Origin: Micrococcus terreus
GTDB taxonomy: Bacteria; Actinomycetota; Actinomycetes; Actinomycetales; Micrococcaceae
Reading direction: 5' to 3'
DNA: 64,000 nucleotides
Assembly (NCBI RefSeq): GCF_900116905.1
Contig: NZ_FPCG01000004.1
Span: forward strand, 124,001 to 188,000
Notes under the pieces: generated by a model
The model's input: the letters and a program-made list of their open reading frames with translations, nothing else
Databases searched by the model: none
What the model was told of the DNA's origin: nothing
Made by a program: the position numbers and the translations under genes
Part shown: positions 11,711 through 21,748 of the stretch, in pieces
Numbering within the stretch: position 1 is the stretch's first letter
Layout of the letters: each line of letters begins with the position of its first letter

Positions 11711-12286
11711 ATGCACGAGAGCCCGTCCTCCCCCACCGCACAGCCGTCCCCTCACTCCCCGACCGCCCGTTCCGGCCCAGCCGCTGACACGGTGCTGTAC
11801 GAGGAGCGGCTGACCCCTGCGTGGTGGATCTGGCTGGTGGCGCTGATGGTCTCCTCCCTGGCCATCCTGGTGTTCGTGCCGATCAGCCTGACCACCGGCA
11901 TCACGGCGGCGGTGGTGATGTTCCTGGTGCTGGCGATCCTGCTGATCGTCTCCACGCCCCGGATCGAGGTCACCCAGCGGCTCCTGCGCGTGGGACGGGC
12001 CACCATCGAACGCGAGCATGTGGGACGGGTCACCGGATACCGGCGGGACGCCGCCACCGAACAGCGCGGACCATCCCTGCACGGCCTGGCCTACCTCTGC
12101 ATCCGCGGGTGGGTGGACCCGGTGGTGCGCATCCAGATCACCGATGAGCGCGACCGCACCCCCTACTGGCTCACCAGCACCCGGCGTCCCGAGCAGCTGG
12201 TCTACGTCCTGGGCGGTGCGATGCACGTCCCGGCCCCGGAGACGACGACGGCCCCGCCAGACGCTGAGGACGGCGACCTGGCCTGA
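11711..12286 (+). CDS. DUF3093 membrane protein
   Basis: A 191-residue protein of the DUF3093 family, found in most actinobacteria next to dut; function unknown. The Ser/Pro-rich N-terminal ~25 residues are followed by [10 protein letters not shown], two transmembrane helices (about 37-58 and 62-81) and a cytosolic domain of about 100 residues ([23 protein letters not shown]). Its membrane-proximal strand-rich shape resembles PH-like domains, which is only an impression. The ATG at 11711 opens the family N-terminus. It diverges from dut and converges with DUF4193. Confidence 0.87.
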   Translation: MHESPSSPTAQPSPHSPTARSGPAADTVLYEERLTPAWWIWLVALMVSSLAILVFVPISLTTGITAAVVMFLVLAILLIVSTPRIEVTQRLLRVGRATIEREHVGRVTGYRRDAATEQRGPSLHGLAYLCIRGWVDPVVRIQITDERDRTPYWLTSTRRPEQLVYVLGGAMHVPAPETTTAPPDAEDGDLA

Positions 12287-12354
12287 CCCCTCACGGGCCA
12301 GTCGCCGGGTCGACGCCCGTCAGGGTCCGACGGGGCCGTGCAGTGCGGGCTGGT

Positions 12355-12654
12355 TCAGCCCATGCAGTCGGTGCAGTGCAGCATGCCGTCCTTCTCCTTG
12401 GCCACCTGAGAGCGGTGGCGCACCAGGAAGCAGGTGCCGCAGGTGAACTCGTCGGCCTGTGCGGGCAGCACGCGGACCATCAGTTCTTCATCGGAGAGAT
12501 CGGCGCCAGGCAGCTCGAAGCCCTCCGCAGCCTCGGTCTCGTCCTCGTCCACCACAGCCGACTGGGTGTCGGTGCGGCGCGACTTCAGCTCCTCGATCGA
12601 GTCCTCGCTGACGTCGTCGTCTGTCTTGCGTGGGGCGTCGTAATCAGTGGCCAT
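12355..12654 (-). CDS. DUF4193 zinc-ribbon protein
   Basis: A 99-residue actinobacterial protein with an acidic N-terminal half (DYDAPRKTDDD) and a C-terminal treble-clef-like zinc ribbon: CGTC around residue 72 and HCTDC at 93-97, giving four cysteines for one metal. Function is unknown. The ATG at 12654 gives the family start MATDYDAPR. It stands alone and diverges from sepH across a 431-bp gap. Confidence 0.9.
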   Translation of the reverse strand: MATDYDAPRKTDDDVSEDSIEELKSRRTDTQSAVVDEDETEAAEGFELPGADLSDEELMVRVLPAQADEFTCGTCFLVRHRSQVAKEKDGMLHCTDCMG

Positions 12655-13085
12655 GAGGTGTCTTCACGCTCCGCTCGATCTGGCCGGATCAGCTCCGGCC
12701 CGTGGTCAGGATGTTCGGGGGGACACTCGGCGAGGACGGCGTCAAGTACCGCTCAGACGTGCAGGTCAGCGCCCCGGCGCCCCCTGCAGAACTCGCCACG
12801 GGAGTCCGTTCCTACCAGTGCCCGGACCCTGGGTCCAGGCGGTCACCCCGGTGCCCGCGTCGGTGAGATTGTTCCGTATCGGCAGAGAATCGCCAAATCG
12901 CCCTCAGCGAACAGCCGGCCGGGGGCCCGGGTGCCTCGTGGTGAGTCATGGTGCGTCGTGGGGCGAATCGTGGCAGAGTTCGGTAGGGACATTCCCCTTC
13001 TGCCTCCAGTGCGTCTGGCGATCCAGCACCGCGGGACCGGCCGAAGGACCCTTCAGACCCGCCGTCGACCCCGTGGAGGACGAAC
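12655..13085 (+). other. 431-bp intergenic region before sepH
   Basis: No gene is supported here. It carries the divergent control regions of DUF4193 and sepH. The notable element is the 10-bp-phased repeat at 12936-12975, annotated separately. A TAGGGA hexamer at 12984-12989 is a weak candidate -10 for sepH, and GGAGGACGAAC just before 13086 is its ribosome site. Confidence 0.6.
12936..12975 (+). promoter_or_regulatory. 10-bp-phased direct repeats, MraZ-box-like
   Basis: Three direct repeats at exact 10-bp spacing: TCGTGGTGAG (12936), TCATGGTGCG (12946) and TCGTGGGGCG (12956), with a degenerate fourth GTGGCA at 12970. The cores are TGGTG-N5-TGGTG-N5-TGGGG. MraZ, the conserved repressor of division and wall genes, is known to bind TGGGN-type repeats with 5-nt spacers. 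The position about 110-150 bp ahead of the division gene sepH makes this a plausible MraZ site; that is inference. Confidence 0.45.
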
Positions 13086-14450
13086 ATGCAGCAGCTTCGG
13101 CTCGTAGGTGTCCAGGAGGACGGCGAGAACCTGCTGTTGAGCAACGACGCCGGCGAGGAGTTCTCCCTTCCTGTCAACGAGTCCCTGCGATCAGCGGCCA
13201 TGCGTCCCATCGGACGGCCCTCCGCGCAGGCGGCCGACGCCGCCACCGGTGTGCTCGCCCCCAAGGACATCCAGGCCCGCATCCGGGCGGGAGCCAGCGC
13301 CGAGCAGGTGGCCAGCGAGTTCGGACTGGACCTGGATCGGGTGCGCAAGTATGAGGGCCCCGTGCTGGCCGAGCGTGACTGGACCGCTCAGCTGGCCCGT
13401 CGCGTGGAGGTCGCCAGCCCCCAGCCCGGACATGATCTGTACCGTTCCGCCTTCGGTGACGAGCCTGCCACGCTGGGAGAGATGGTCAGCCACCGGATCT
13501 CCGCCATGGGGATGGACTCCTCCACGCTGCGGTGGGACGCCTGGCGCGGACATGACGGCACGTGGACCGTGGTGGCCGACTTCTCCACCGAGGGCCTGGA
13601 CGCGTCCGTGGACGACCAGCCGCCGGCCGTCTGGTCCTTCCGCCCTGCCAGCAGCCACCTGGACAACCGCAACCGCTGGGCGCAGGTCCTCTCCGAGCTG
13701 GACCCGCTGGACGGGCCCTTCGGCGGTCGCCGCCTGGCGGCCGTGGGCGATCGACCGTTCAACGTCGAGGAGGAGGACGTCCCCTCCCCCAGCCCGTTCC
13801 CGGCACCGGCCTCCCGTGGACCGCGGCCGGCGGTGGATGCCGATTCCCAGGACGAGCTGCTCGATGTCCTGCGAGCCCGCCGAGGTCAGCGTCTGGGTGC
13901 CGATGAAGAGGGTGACGACGAGCTGGCCTTGATGCTCACCCGCGACGAGCAGCCGGCGCCCGAGCCCTCAGAGCGACCGCGACTGCGCGTGGCCGGACAG
14001 GACGAGGACACTGATGGCCCGGCCCCGTCCTCTGCTGACGCTCTCTTCGAGGACGAGGGGCTCGAGGACCACTCGGCCTCCGAGGACCACGACGACGATT
14101 CCGGGCACCTTCCGCTTCCCCTGGACTTCCCGACCCGCCGGGTCGTCGGTCCCCAGGACGAGGAGGACGATGAGGAGTGGGTCCAGGAGCGCAGCGCGCG
14201 CAACGCTCGCGGCGGTGGCCGTCATGACCGCCACGGACGCAACGGACAGATCGCCGGGCAGACCGATGCTCTGGAGCCCTCCTCAACCGGTCAGGAGACT
14301 CCTGATCCCGAGCCCCACAGCGAGCCCGAGGCGGACTCCCCCGGGGAGCCCGAGGCCGAGACCGGCAAGGGCGGGCGCCGCCGCGGACGCCAGAAGCGCC
14401 CCACCGTGCCCAGCTGGGACGAGATCGTCTTCGGACGCAAGAACGACTGA
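13086..14450 (+). CDS. sepH: cell division regulator SepH
   Basis: SepH is an actinobacterial partner of FtsZ; in Streptomyces and mycobacteria it stimulates FtsZ assembly at division sites. The N-terminal DUF3071 domain (about 1-170) includes a helix-turn-helix-like segment (AKDIQARIRAGASAEQV then FGLDLDRVRKYEGPV, about 60-95). A long acidic, Pro-rich, low-complexity region follows (about 225-410), and a basic tail ends with PTVPSWDEIVFG, a short conserved C-terminal motif of the family. At 454 residues it is longer than many homologues because of the linker. GGAGG precedes the ATG. It converges with the phosphodiesterase gene. Confidence 0.93.
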   Translation: MQQLRLVGVQEDGENLLLSNDAGEEFSLPVNESLRSAAMRPIGRPSAQAADAATGVLAPKDIQARIRAGASAEQVASEFGLDLDRVRKYEGPVLAERDWTAQLARRVEVASPQPGHDLYRSAFGDEPATLGEMVSHRISAMGMDSSTLRWDAWRGHDGTWTVVADFSTEGLDASVDDQPPAVWSFRPASSHLDNRNRWAQVLSELDPLDGPFGGRRLAAVGDRPFNVEEEDVPSPSPFPAPASRGPRPAVDADSQDELLDVLRARRGQRLGADEEGDDELALMLTRDEQPAPEPSERPRLRVAGQDEDTDGPAPSSADALFEDEGLEDHSASEDHDDDSGHLPLPLDFPTRRVVGPQDEEDDEEWVQERSARNARGGGRHDRHGRNGQIAGQTDALEPSSTGQETPDPEPHSEPEADSPGEPEAETGKGGRRRGRQKRPTVPSWDEIVFGRKND

Positions 14451-14468
14451 CGTCGGAGGCGACGACCC

Positions 14469-14501
14469 CCGTCCACGCTCAGCCTCGCGGTGCGTGGACG
14501 G
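14469..14501. terminator. bidirectional terminator sepH / phosphodiesterase
   Basis: A perfect 10-bp inverted repeat (14469-14478 with 14492-14501, 13-nt loop) between convergent genes. It spans the stop codon of the minus-strand gene. Confidence 0.55.
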
Positions 14502-15648
14502 TCAGCAGAGGGACCTCACGTTCGGCCCGTGTCGGAGCGCCGTGATGCCCGATCATCTCGAAGGCGCTCTCCGTGGCCCGCCGCCCGTCGAAGAGAGCCT
14601 GCTGCTCGAAGGGGGCGATCAGCAGGTTTCCGATGCGCGGCAGCACCCTGCCGGACACTCTGCCGAACCACCCAGCGGCCACAGCCTCCTCCCGGGTGAG
14701 GATCCACGAGGTCCCGCCGTGCTCCGCACGCCAACGGGCCACAGTGGCCTCGCGCACCCGGGCCGAGGCATCCGCAGCGAAGTGCAGCTGGACCAGTCGC
14801 GGTTCCCCGGCCGTGTGTTCCACACCGTCGATCAGCCCCGGGTCGGTGGAGTAGTCGATCCGCCCGGACTCAGGGACATCCACCATCCCGTGGTCCCCCG
14901 TCACCAGCACCAGGGTGTCTGCGGGCACCTGGTGGGAGAGTCGACGCAGGGCCGCGTCGATCTCCTCCAAGGCGTAGAGCCAGTCCGGTGAGCCGGTGCC
15001 GTGACGGTGTCCGGCCCGGTCGAGTTCGTTGAGGTAGAGGTAGACCAGCTTGGCCGGCCCCGTGGACAGCTCCTGCCGGGCCTGCTGGAACCGGGCATGC
15101 AGGGTTCCGCCCTCCACGAAGCGCGAGCCCCGCAGTGAGGCCTCCGTCAGAGCAGAGCCACGGAACTTGGGCAGGGACACCGTGACCGCCTCAGCCTCAG
15201 TGTCGCCCTCGGCGAGCTGTTCGAAGACCGTGGGGTGTGGCTGCCAGGCGAGGGGGGCGGTGGTCCGATCCCAGCCGCCGAGCTGGTTGATGACCACATT
15301 CCGCTCCGGGTCCAGGACGTTGTAGCCCACCAGCCCGTGCTGGCCCGGCTCCAAGCCGGTGCCCAGGCTGGAGAGTGAGGCGGCCGTCGTCGTGGGATAG
15401 GCGGCGCTCAGCACGAGACTGGCCTGCTGGCTCTGAGCCGACTTCAGGAACGGGGCGTGTCCTGCGAAGCGCTTCAGGTGTGCACTGCCCAGTCCGTCCA
15501 CCATCACCACCGCCACCCGGCGGGACGCGGGCAGGCCTAACGCGTTGGTCCACCCGGGAAGGCCGAGGCTGGCGGCAGCCGACGGCAGGACCTGGCTCAG
15601 GCTGCGTCCACGGTAGTCCGGTCCGGCGGGTCGGTCCGGGGCGCTCAC
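14479..15648 (-). CDS. type I phosphodiesterase/nucleotide pyrophosphatase family protein
   Basis: A 389-residue alkaline-phosphatase-superfamily hydrolase. Metal and nucleophile motifs are visible: VVMVDGLG (first Asp), PTTTAASLSSLGTGL with the Thr nucleophile, ELDRAGHRHG, TGDHGMVD, and a late GHHG His. It probably acts on a phosphodiester or nucleotide substrate; the actual substrate is unknown. No signal peptide is evident. The GTG at 15648 is chosen because it overlaps the TGA of the upstream DUF5998 gene as GTGA; a GTG at 15660 is an alternative. Confidence 0.85.
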   Translation of the reverse strand: MSAPDRPAGPDYRGRSLSQVLPSAAASLGLPGWTNALGLPASRRVAVVMVDGLGSAHLKRFAGHAPFLKSAQSQQASLVLSAAYPTTTAASLSSLGTGLEPGQHGLVGYNVLDPERNVVINQLGGWDRTTAPLAWQPHPTVFEQLAEGDTEAEAVTVSLPKFRGSALTEASLRGSRFVEGGTLHARFQQARQELSTGPAKLVYLYLNELDRAGHRHGTGSPDWLYALEEIDAALRRLSHQVPADTLVLVTGDHGMVDVPESGRIDYSTDPGLIDGVEHTAGEPRLVQLHFAADASARVREATVARWRAEHGGTSWILTREEAVAAGWFGRVSGRVLPRIGNLLIAPFEQQALFDGRRATESAFEMIGHHGAPTRAEREVPLLTVHAPRG

Positions 15649-16259
15649 CGTCCGGACCACTCCACGGTGGATCGACGCAGGGCGCGGGCGAAGGACACGG
15701 CAGCGTCCACGGCCGCCTGTCCCTCAGCCTCGGCGGCCACGCGGAGCACGAGGTCCTCTCGTGAGCTGGTCCCCGTGTAGCCGTGGTCTGCCTCGCAGTG
15801 GGGATCCCCGCAGGCAGCCGGCCCCAGGTCGATGCGCTGGCCACCGGCCCACGTGACGGCCAGGGTCACCTCAGCCACCGGGTCACCGCGGCGGTACTGC
15901 TCGGGGCGCGGATGGACAGTGGTGGTCACCACCGAGTCGATCCTGCGCACGGGGATGACCTCGGTGGAGACCTGGGCCATCATGTGGTGGCCCCCTTCGT
16001 CCAGGGCGTGGTCGTCCAGGTGCAGGGCGGCCAGCACGTCGTCGGCCAGGGCGAGCACCGTGATGTGCCGGTGGATCTCGTCGTAGTCGAAATGGGTGTC
16101 CACATGCACCAAGTGGGTGGAGACGGTGCGTCCGTCCAGGACCTCGTCCAGGGTGTCGGCGACCAGCTCGGGGTAGAACCCCGCCCGTTCCAGGGCTTCA
16201 CCCAAGGTGGTGCCGCCCGCCTGGGGCCCGGATCCAGGGTTCCTGCGCAGTGGAGTCAT
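15645..16259 (-). CDS. DUF5998 protein
   Basis: A 204-residue cytosolic protein of the actinobacterial DUF5998 family; function unknown. Features include ALERAGFYPELVADTLDEVLDGR near the N-terminus, a His/Asp-rich segment (STHLVHVDTHFDYDEIHRHITVL) and a pair of cysteines in ACGDPHCEADHG that could bind metal. Two ATGs are possible (16268 and 16259). I prefer 16259 because TACGAT sits 7 nt upstream as a leaderless -10; GGAGGG is too close to act as a normal ribosome site. It is coupled to the phosphodiesterase gene by GTGA. Confidence 0.8.
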   Translation of the reverse strand: MTPLRRNPGSGPQAGGTTLGEALERAGFYPELVADTLDEVLDGRTVSTHLVHVDTHFDYDEIHRHITVLALADDVLAALHLDDHALDEGGHHMMAQVSTEVIPVRRIDSVVTTTVHPRPEQYRRGDPVAEVTLAVTWAGGQRIDLGPAACGDPHCEADHGYTGTSSREDLVLRVAAEAEGQAAVDAAVSFARALRRSTVEWSGR

Positions 16260-16266
16260 GCCCTCC

Positions 16267-16272
16267 ATCGTA
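16267..16272 (-). promoter_or_regulatory. DUF5998 -10 box, leaderless
   Basis: TACGAT on the minus strand, 7 nt before the ATG at 16259. The upstream hairpin at 16276-16310 occupies the -35 region. Confidence 0.35.
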
Positions 16273-16275
16273 TCC

Positions 16276-16310
16276 GTCGGTCCACGGCGGGTGGTGTGCC
16301 GTGGACCGAC
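16276..16310 (-). terminator. terminator of the GNAT/acyl-CoA synthetase gene
   Basis: A perfect 13-bp inverted repeat (16276-16288 with 16298-16310, 9-nt loop) 17 nt past the stop at 16327 and just before the DUF5998 promoter. Confidence 0.7.
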
Positions 16311-16326
16311 TCGGCACCGGCTCAGA

Positions 16327-19059
16327 TCAGTCCCGCATGGCCCGCCGGGCCGAGTCGGTGCGCTGGGCGGCGTTGGCCACATCGATCTCGGCAGACAGCA
16401 CGGTCACACCCTGCGCTGAGGCCAGCACCGGATTGAAGCGGATGCGAGCCACCTGGGGGTGATCGTCCTTCAGCGCGGCGGTGCGCGCCAGCAGGTCCTC
16501 CAAGGCCGCCGTGTCCACTTCCGGGAGCCCACCGTGGCCGAACAGCTTCGCCGCTGCCCGGGGGGCCCGCACCATGCGCTGGATGTCCTGGTCGTTCAAC
16601 GGCGGCACCCGGTGCACCCAGTCGTCGAGCAGGTCCACGGCATCCCCGGCGATGCCGAACGAGACCACCGGCCCCAGCAGCGGATCCTCCAGCGCCGTGA
16701 TGGTGCAGCCCTGGCCAGACGGGGCCATGGACTGGACCTCCAGGTCAGGATTGCCGTAGGGCTCGAGCACAGGACGCATCTGCTCGACATTGCGCCGCAG
16801 CGAGTCGGCGTCCACGATGTTCAGGCGCACACCACCCAGGTCCAGACGGTGCCGCACATACGAGTCCACGGCCTTGACGGCCACCGGCCAGCCCAGCCGG
16901 TCTGCCGCGGCAACGGCCTCGTCTGCGCTGGTGAAACGCGCCGAGGGCAGCACGGAGATTCCGTAGCAGGCCAGCAGCTCCTCGGTCTCCTGGGCAGAGA
17001 GCCGCACCAGTTCGGCGCCGTCGGCCCGGCCAGCCCAGCCCTGGATCAGGTCCTCCGCCCGGCGACGGTCGATGCCGGTGGGCTCGGCGGGGACTCCTGC
17101 CTCGGCACTGCGCCAGGTGACATAGTCCACCAGCTGGCTGAGCACTCGGGCCGCCTGCTCCGGGCTGGAGAACACCGGCAGTCCTCGCTGCAGCCCCCCG
17201 GGCTGCTCAGCGGGACCGGCGCCGACCACTGTGGCGGACTGGAACGTGGGATCCAGCACGCCCGTGAAGGAGGCGAGCACCGGGATCTGCGAGTCGCGCG
17301 CCGCCTGCTCCACACAGCGGGCCAGCTCGACGGCGTCCCCCGGGTTCTGCTGCATGCCCGCCTGGGTGACCACCAGCAGGGCGTCCACGGAGGACTCGTC
17401 GGACTGGGCGACGGCGCTGCGCACCGCTCGGTCCAACGCGGCCTCGGCGTCGGAGGTGGTGTGTTCGGCGTCCATGCCCTCCACCTCCACGGTCTGCACG
17501 ACCGTGAGCCCGTGCCGTTCAGCGGCATCGGCCACCACGCGGTTCAGCGCCGGGGAGTTGCCGACCACTCCGACACGGCGCCCTCGGGGCAGGGGCTGGC
17601 AGGACACCGCCTGGATCAGGTCCATCAGGGCGTCGTGGTTGTCCACCTGGATCACCCCGGTCTGCTCGAGCATCGAGTCCACGGCACCTGCCGGTGCCTG
17701 CGTGGTGCGGGTCTCGTGCCCGGGGGGAAGCCGCCGACCCATCACATCGGAACGGGCCACCACCACCGGCTTGGTGCGCGAGAGCCGACGGGCGATGCGG
17801 GAGAACTTGCGGGGGTTGCCGAAGGACTCCAGGTAGACGCCGACGGCGGTGGTGGAGTCGTCGTCCTCGAAGTACTGCATGGCGTCATTGCCGGAGACGT
17901 CGGCACGGTTGCCGGCCGAGACCATCGAGGAGACGCCGATCCCCCGCCGATGGGCGGCGGCGAAGAGAGTGGCGCCCACGGCGGCGGACTGCGAGAACAG
18001 CCCCACCGAACCGCGCAGGGGCAGGAACGGCGCCACGGAGGCGTTGAGCGAGACCGCAGGGTCCGTGTTGACCAGCCCGGCCGAGGCCGGTCCGATCACT
18101 CTCATGCCGTTGGCCCGCGCCTCACGCACCAGCTCACGCTGGCGGGCCAGCCCCTCTGGTCCGGCATCAGCGAATCCGGTGGTGACCACCAGCATCCCCT
18201 TGACGCCCTTGCGCGCGCAGTCCTGGATGACCTGCGGGATCTCATCCACCGGCACGGCCACCACGGCCAGCTCCACCTCACCCGGGACTTCGTCCAACGA
18301 GGCCCGGGAGATCATGCCGGCCAGTTCCAGGGCATCTCGGTTGATCCCGTAGACGGGCCCGGTGAAACCGCCCTCGATCAGATTCTCCAAGAGGGCATAG
18401 CCCACCGAGCCCCATTCGCGGCTGGCTCCGATCACCGCCACCGACTCCGGTGCCAGCAGCTCGGAGACCGACTTGGCCTCAGCGCGGTGCTCACGGGACT
18501 CCATCACAGCGCGGACCTTGGCCGTGGAATCGATGGAGAACTCGACAGCGACCACTCCGTCATCGAATCGCCGCGAGATCTCGAAGCCGGACTCCTGGAA
18601 CACCGAGAGCATCTTGCGGTTCTCCGGCAGCACCTCGGCGGAGAACCGGCGGATCCCGTTCTCGCGGGCGGCCACCGCCAGGTGCTCCATCAGGATCGAG
18701 CCCAGCCCCCTGCCCTGCTGGGAGTCGGCGATGTTGAAGGCCACCTCGGCCTCGAGCGGATCATCGAGCCGGTCATAGCGGCCCACGCCGATGATCTCGC
18801 CGCCGCGCAGGACGATCAGCGCCACCCGGTCGCGATGGTCGACCTGGGTGAACCGCTGCAGCTCCTTGGAGCTCAACGAGGACTTGTAGGTGAAGAAGCG
18901 CAGGTAGATCGAGGTCTGCGACTGCTGCCGGTGCATCCGGGCGAGCTCCTCGGCGTCGTCCGGGCGGATGGGACGCAGATGCGCCGTGCTGCCGTCGCGC
19001 AGCACGACATCGGCTTCCCAGTGGGCCGGATATTCAGAGGTTCGCGTGGATTCGCCCAT
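16327..19059 (-). CDS. GNAT-acyl-CoA-synthetase protein lysine acetyltransferase, PatZ type II
   Basis: A 910-residue fusion expected to acetylate protein lysines, for example on acyl-CoA synthetases. The N-terminal GNAT domain (about 20-175) carries the acetyl-CoA loop QGRGLG (115-120). It is followed by an NDP-forming acyl-CoA synthetase-like part: CoA-binding domain (about 200-300), ligase domains and a C-terminal ATP-grasp domain (about 690-900). GNAT-first order matches the 'type II' actinobacterial Pat enzymes rather than enteric PatZ. Where active acyl-CoA synthetases have the phosphoryl-carrying His (SHTGALAG), this reads TRTTQAPAG (Thr near 452), so the synthetase part is probably a sensor and not a catalyst. 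ATG 19059 has a -10 exactly 6 nt upstream. Confidence 0.87.
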   Translation of the reverse strand: MGESTRTSEYPAHWEADVVLRDGSTAHLRPIRPDDAEELARMHRQQSQTSIYLRFFTYKSSLSSKELQRFTQVDHRDRVALIVLRGGEIIGVGRYDRLDDPLEAEVAFNIADSQQGRGLGSILMEHLAVAARENGIRRFSAEVLPENRKMLSVFQESGFEISRRFDDGVVAVEFSIDSTAKVRAVMESREHRAEAKSVSELLAPESVAVIGASREWGSVGYALLENLIEGGFTGPVYGINRDALELAGMISRASLDEVPGEVELAVVAVPVDEIPQVIQDCARKGVKGMLVVTTGFADAGPEGLARQRELVREARANGMRVIGPASAGLVNTDPAVSLNASVAPFLPLRGSVGLFSQSAAVGATLFAAAHRRGIGVSSMVSAGNRADVSGNDAMQYFEDDDSTTAVGVYLESFGNPRKFSRIARRLSRTKPVVVARSDVMGRRLPPGHETRTTQAPAGAVDSMLEQTGVIQVDNHDALMDLIQAVSCQPLPRGRRVGVVGNSPALNRVVADAAERHGLTVVQTVEVEGMDAEHTTSDAEAALDRAVRSAVAQSDESSVDALLVVTQAGMQQNPGDAVELARCVEQAARDSQIPVLASFTGVLDPTFQSATVVGAGPAEQPGGLQRGLPVFSSPEQAARVLSQLVDYVTWRSAEAGVPAEPTGIDRRRAEDLIQGWAGRADGAELVRLSAQETEELLACYGISVLPSARFTSADEAVAAADRLGWPVAVKAVDSYVRHRLDLGGVRLNIVDADSLRRNVEQMRPVLEPYGNPDLEVQSMAPSGQGCTITALEDPLLGPVVSFGIAGDAVDLLDDWVHRVPPLNDQDIQRMVRAPRAAAKLFGHGGLPEVDTAALEDLLARTAALKDDHPQVARIRFNPVLASAQGVTVLSAEIDVANAAQRTDSARRAMRD

Positions 19060-19065
19060 ATGATC

Positions 19066-19071
19066 AGCCTA
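19066..19071 (-). promoter_or_regulatory. GNAT-ACS -10 box, leaderless
   Basis: TAGGCT on the minus strand, then 6 nt, then the ATG at 19059; no ribosome-binding site is present. Confidence 0.55.
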
Positions 19072-19116
19072 GACATCTCCGCAGGCCCGTGCACGGACTG
19101 CGCGCATCCATCCTGG

Positions 19117-19143
19117 TCAGCACGATCAGCACGATCAGCACGA
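19117..19143 (+). repeat. three tandem copies of a 9-mer upstream of parC
   Basis: TCAGCACGA is repeated three times without spacing, ending 18 nt before the parC start. It lies in the divergent region between the acetyltransferase and parC genes. Confidence 0.8.
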
Positions 19144-19161
19144 AGGACACGTCCCTCCCCC

Positions 19162-21738
19162 ATGGCCCGCACCTCCAAGACCTCCCGCTCTCGTTCCGAC
19201 GGCCCGGCTCCGCAGACGATCCCGCTGGAGCAGGAGAACATCGTGGACATCGATGTCTCCGCGGAGATGGAGGCCTCGTTCCTGGAGTACGCCTACTCGG
19301 TGATCTACTCACGGGCACTGCCGGATGCCCGGGACGGACTGAAGCCGGTCCAACGGCGCATCCTGTTCATGATGGGCCAGATGGGGCTGCGCCCGGACCG
19401 AGGCCACGTCAAGTCCGCTCGTGTGGTGGGCGAGGTGATGGGCAAGCTCCATCCTCACGGCGACTCCGCCATCTACGATGCCATGGTCCGCCTGGCCCAG
19501 TCCTTCTCCCTGCGGCTGCCACTGGTGGACGGCCACGGCAACTTCGGCTCCCTCGACGACGGCCCCGCGGCGCCGCGCTACACCGAGGCCAGGATGGCCC
19601 CGGCCGCCTTGGCGATGACCGGCAGCCTGGACGAGGACGTCGTCGACTTCGTGCCGAACTACGACAACCAGTTCATGCAGCCCTCGGTGCTGCCCGCGGC
19701 CTTCCCGAACCTGTTGGTCAACGGGGCCTCGGGGATCGCCGTGGGCATGGCCACCAACATGGCCCCGCACAACCTGCGCGAGGTGATCGCCGCCGCTCGG
19801 CATCTGCTGACCGAGCCGGAGGCCTCCCTGGAGGAGCTGATGCGCTTCGTCCCCGGACCGGATCTGCCCACGGGCGGTCGGATCGTGGGCCTGGACGGCA
19901 TCCGTGACGCCTATGCCACCGGACGGGGCAGCTTCAAGATGCGGGCCACCAGCACGGTGGAGCAGGTCACGGCGCGCAAGACCGGGATCGTGGTGACCGA
20001 GCTGCCCTACGGCGTGGGGCCGGAGAAGGTGATCGAGAAGATCAAGGATGCGGTCAACGCCAAGAAGCTCACTGGGATCGCCGATGTGCTGGATTTGACC
20101 GACCGCAAGCATGGGCTGAAGCTGCAGATCGAGCTCAAGTCAGGGTTCAACCCGCAGGCGGTCCTGACCCAGCTGTACCGGTTCACTCCGTTGGAGGAGT
20201 CCTTCGGCATCAACAATGTGGCTCTGGTGGACGGCCAGCCGCGCACGCTGGGGCTCCGTGACCTGCTGACGGTCTACGTGGACCACCGGCTGGATGTGGT
20301 CCGGCGCCGCACGGTCTACCGCCTGGGACGGAAGAAGGACCGGCTGCATCTGGTCGAGGGGCTGCTGCTGGCCCTGGTGGACATCGACGAGGTCATCGAG
20401 ATCATCCGCTCCTCGGACGATGCCGCGGCCGCTCGGGAACGGCTCATGGCCGTCTTCGACCTCACGGAGATCCAGGCCAATCACATCCTGGAGCTGCGAC
20501 TGCGCCAGCTCACCAAGTTCTCCCGGATCGAGCTGGAGGCCGAACAGGACGAGCTGAGGAAGGCGATCGCCGAGCTCGAGGCGATCCTGGCCTCGGACGC
20601 GCTGCTGCGTCAGGTGGTCTCCGACGAGCTGGCCACCGTGGCCGACGAGCACGGAACGGACCGGCGCACCGTGCTGCTGGAGTCCGAGAACCTGGCCCCG
20701 GCCGTGGCAGCGGCCCCCGCCGCCCGGACCGCCGGATCACGCGGGACAGCCGCCGATCTGCTGGTGGCCGACACCCCGTGCTTCGTGCTGCTCTCCACCT
20801 CCGGCCAGCTGGCCCGCACCGCCGACGCCACCCCGATCCAGCCCGGCGGACGCCGGCAACGCCATGACGCCTACCGCTCGATCGTGCCCACCACCGCGCG
20901 CGGCGAGATCGGTGCACTGACCTCCTCGGGACGGATCCACCGCATCCAGGTGGTGGACGTCCCCGCCCTGCCCGATCCCTCCGCCACGCCGAACCTGACC
21001 GCCGGGGTCAAGGTGAAGGACTTCCTCACCCTGCACCGCGGTGAGACCCTCGTGGGGCTGGTCCCCCTGAACGCCGTCCTGGCGCTGGGCACCCGGCGAG
21101 GCGTGGTCAAGCGGGTCAGCCCTGACTGGCCGCTGAACCGTGACGATCTCGAGTCGATCACGCTCAAGGACGGGGACGCCGTGGTGGGTGCCGGACCCGC
21201 CGCAGAGGAGGATCAACTGGTCTTCATCACCCGCCGTGGGCAGCTGCTGCGCTATGCGGCCTCGCTGGTGCGTCCTCAGGGCCGTGCCGCTGGAGGCATG
21301 GCCGGGTTGAAGGTCGCCGCTGATGATGAGGTCATCTCCTTCGCCGCTGTCCCCGCCACCGCGGTCGGTGCCGAGGCCCCGGACAGCCAGCGGGCCGTCG
21401 TCGTGACCGTGACCGAGGGTGAGCAGACGCTGCCCGGCACCGTGCCCGGATCGGTGAAGGTCACTCCCCTGGATGAGTATCCGGCGAAGGGACGGGCCAC
21501 CGGGGGCGTGCGTGCGCATCGCCTCCTCAAGGGCGAGACACAGCTGTCCCTGGCCTGGTCCGGTCCCCTGCCCGCACTCGGAGCCTCCTCCGGCGGAGTC
21601 GCCCGTGCCCTGCCGATCGAGTTCGGCGCCCGAGACGGATCGGGAGTCGGCATGGACCAGCTCATCGAGGCCGTGGGTCTGGGCTCCTTCCCCGCTCCGG
21701 AGATCTCTGACACCGACGGGTCAGACGCGCAGGACTGA
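19162..21738 (+). CDS. parC: DNA topoisomerase IV subunit A
   Basis: The DNA-breaking subunit of a type IIA topoisomerase; with ParE it decatenates daughter chromosomes. It is 858 residues. The catalytic tyrosine is Y140 ([10 protein letters not shown]). The quinolone-resistance region reads [11 protein letters not shown], with Ser102 and Asp106 at the sensitive positions. The C-terminal beta-pinwheel has repeats from about 500, but the canonical gyrase box QRRGGKG is replaced by a degenerate QGRAAGG, and gyrA's usual neighbours (dnaA, gyrB) are absent, so topo IV is favoured over gyrase. ATG 19162 is chosen by family start; its ribosome site is poor (AAGGA 14 nt away). It converges with cydDC, 10 bp apart. 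Confidence 0.9.
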   Translation: MARTSKTSRSRSDGPAPQTIPLEQENIVDIDVSAEMEASFLEYAYSVIYSRALPDARDGLKPVQRRILFMMGQMGLRPDRGHVKSARVVGEVMGKLHPHGDSAIYDAMVRLAQSFSLRLPLVDGHGNFGSLDDGPAAPRYTEARMAPAALAMTGSLDEDVVDFVPNYDNQFMQPSVLPAAFPNLLVNGASGIAVGMATNMAPHNLREVIAAARHLLTEPEASLEELMRFVPGPDLPTGGRIVGLDGIRDAYATGRGSFKMRATSTVEQVTARKTGIVVTELPYGVGPEKVIEKIKDAVNAKKLTGIADVLDLTDRKHGLKLQIELKSGFNPQAVLTQLYRFTPLEESFGINNVALVDGQPRTLGLRDLLTVYVDHRLDVVRRRTVYRLGRKKDRLHLVEGLLLALVDIDEVIEIIRSSDDAAAARERLMAVFDLTEIQANHILELRLRQLTKFSRIELEAEQDELRKAIAELEAILASDALLRQVVSDELATVADEHGTDRRTVLLESENLAPAVAAAPAARTAGSRGTAADLLVADTPCFVLLSTSGQLARTADATPIQPGGRRQRHDAYRSIVPTTARGEIGALTSSGRIHRIQVVDVPALPDPSATPNLTAGVKVKDFLTLHRGETLVGLVPLNAVLALGTRRGVVKRVSPDWPLNRDDLESITLKDGDAVVGAGPAAEEDQLVFITRRGQLLRYAASLVRPQGRAAGGMAGLKVAADDEVISFAAVPATAVGAEAPDSQRAVVVTVTEGEQTLPGTVPGSVKVTPLDEYPAKGRATGGVRAHRLLKGETQLSLAWSGPLPALGASSGGVARALPIEFGARDGSGVGMDQLIEAVGLGSFPAPEISDTDGSDAQD

Positions 21739-21748
21739 GGCGGACAGG

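Noticed and set aside
12293-12320. 6-bp hairpin between DUF3093 and DUF4193
   Set aside because: ACGGGC/GCCCGT with a 16-nt loop is too weak compared with the 10-19-bp hairpins at other convergent junctions.
16459-19161. An in-frame open extension of parC by 900 codons upstream
   Set aside because: It lies antisense to the acetyltransferase gene and lacks any family similarity; ParC homologues begin near 19162.
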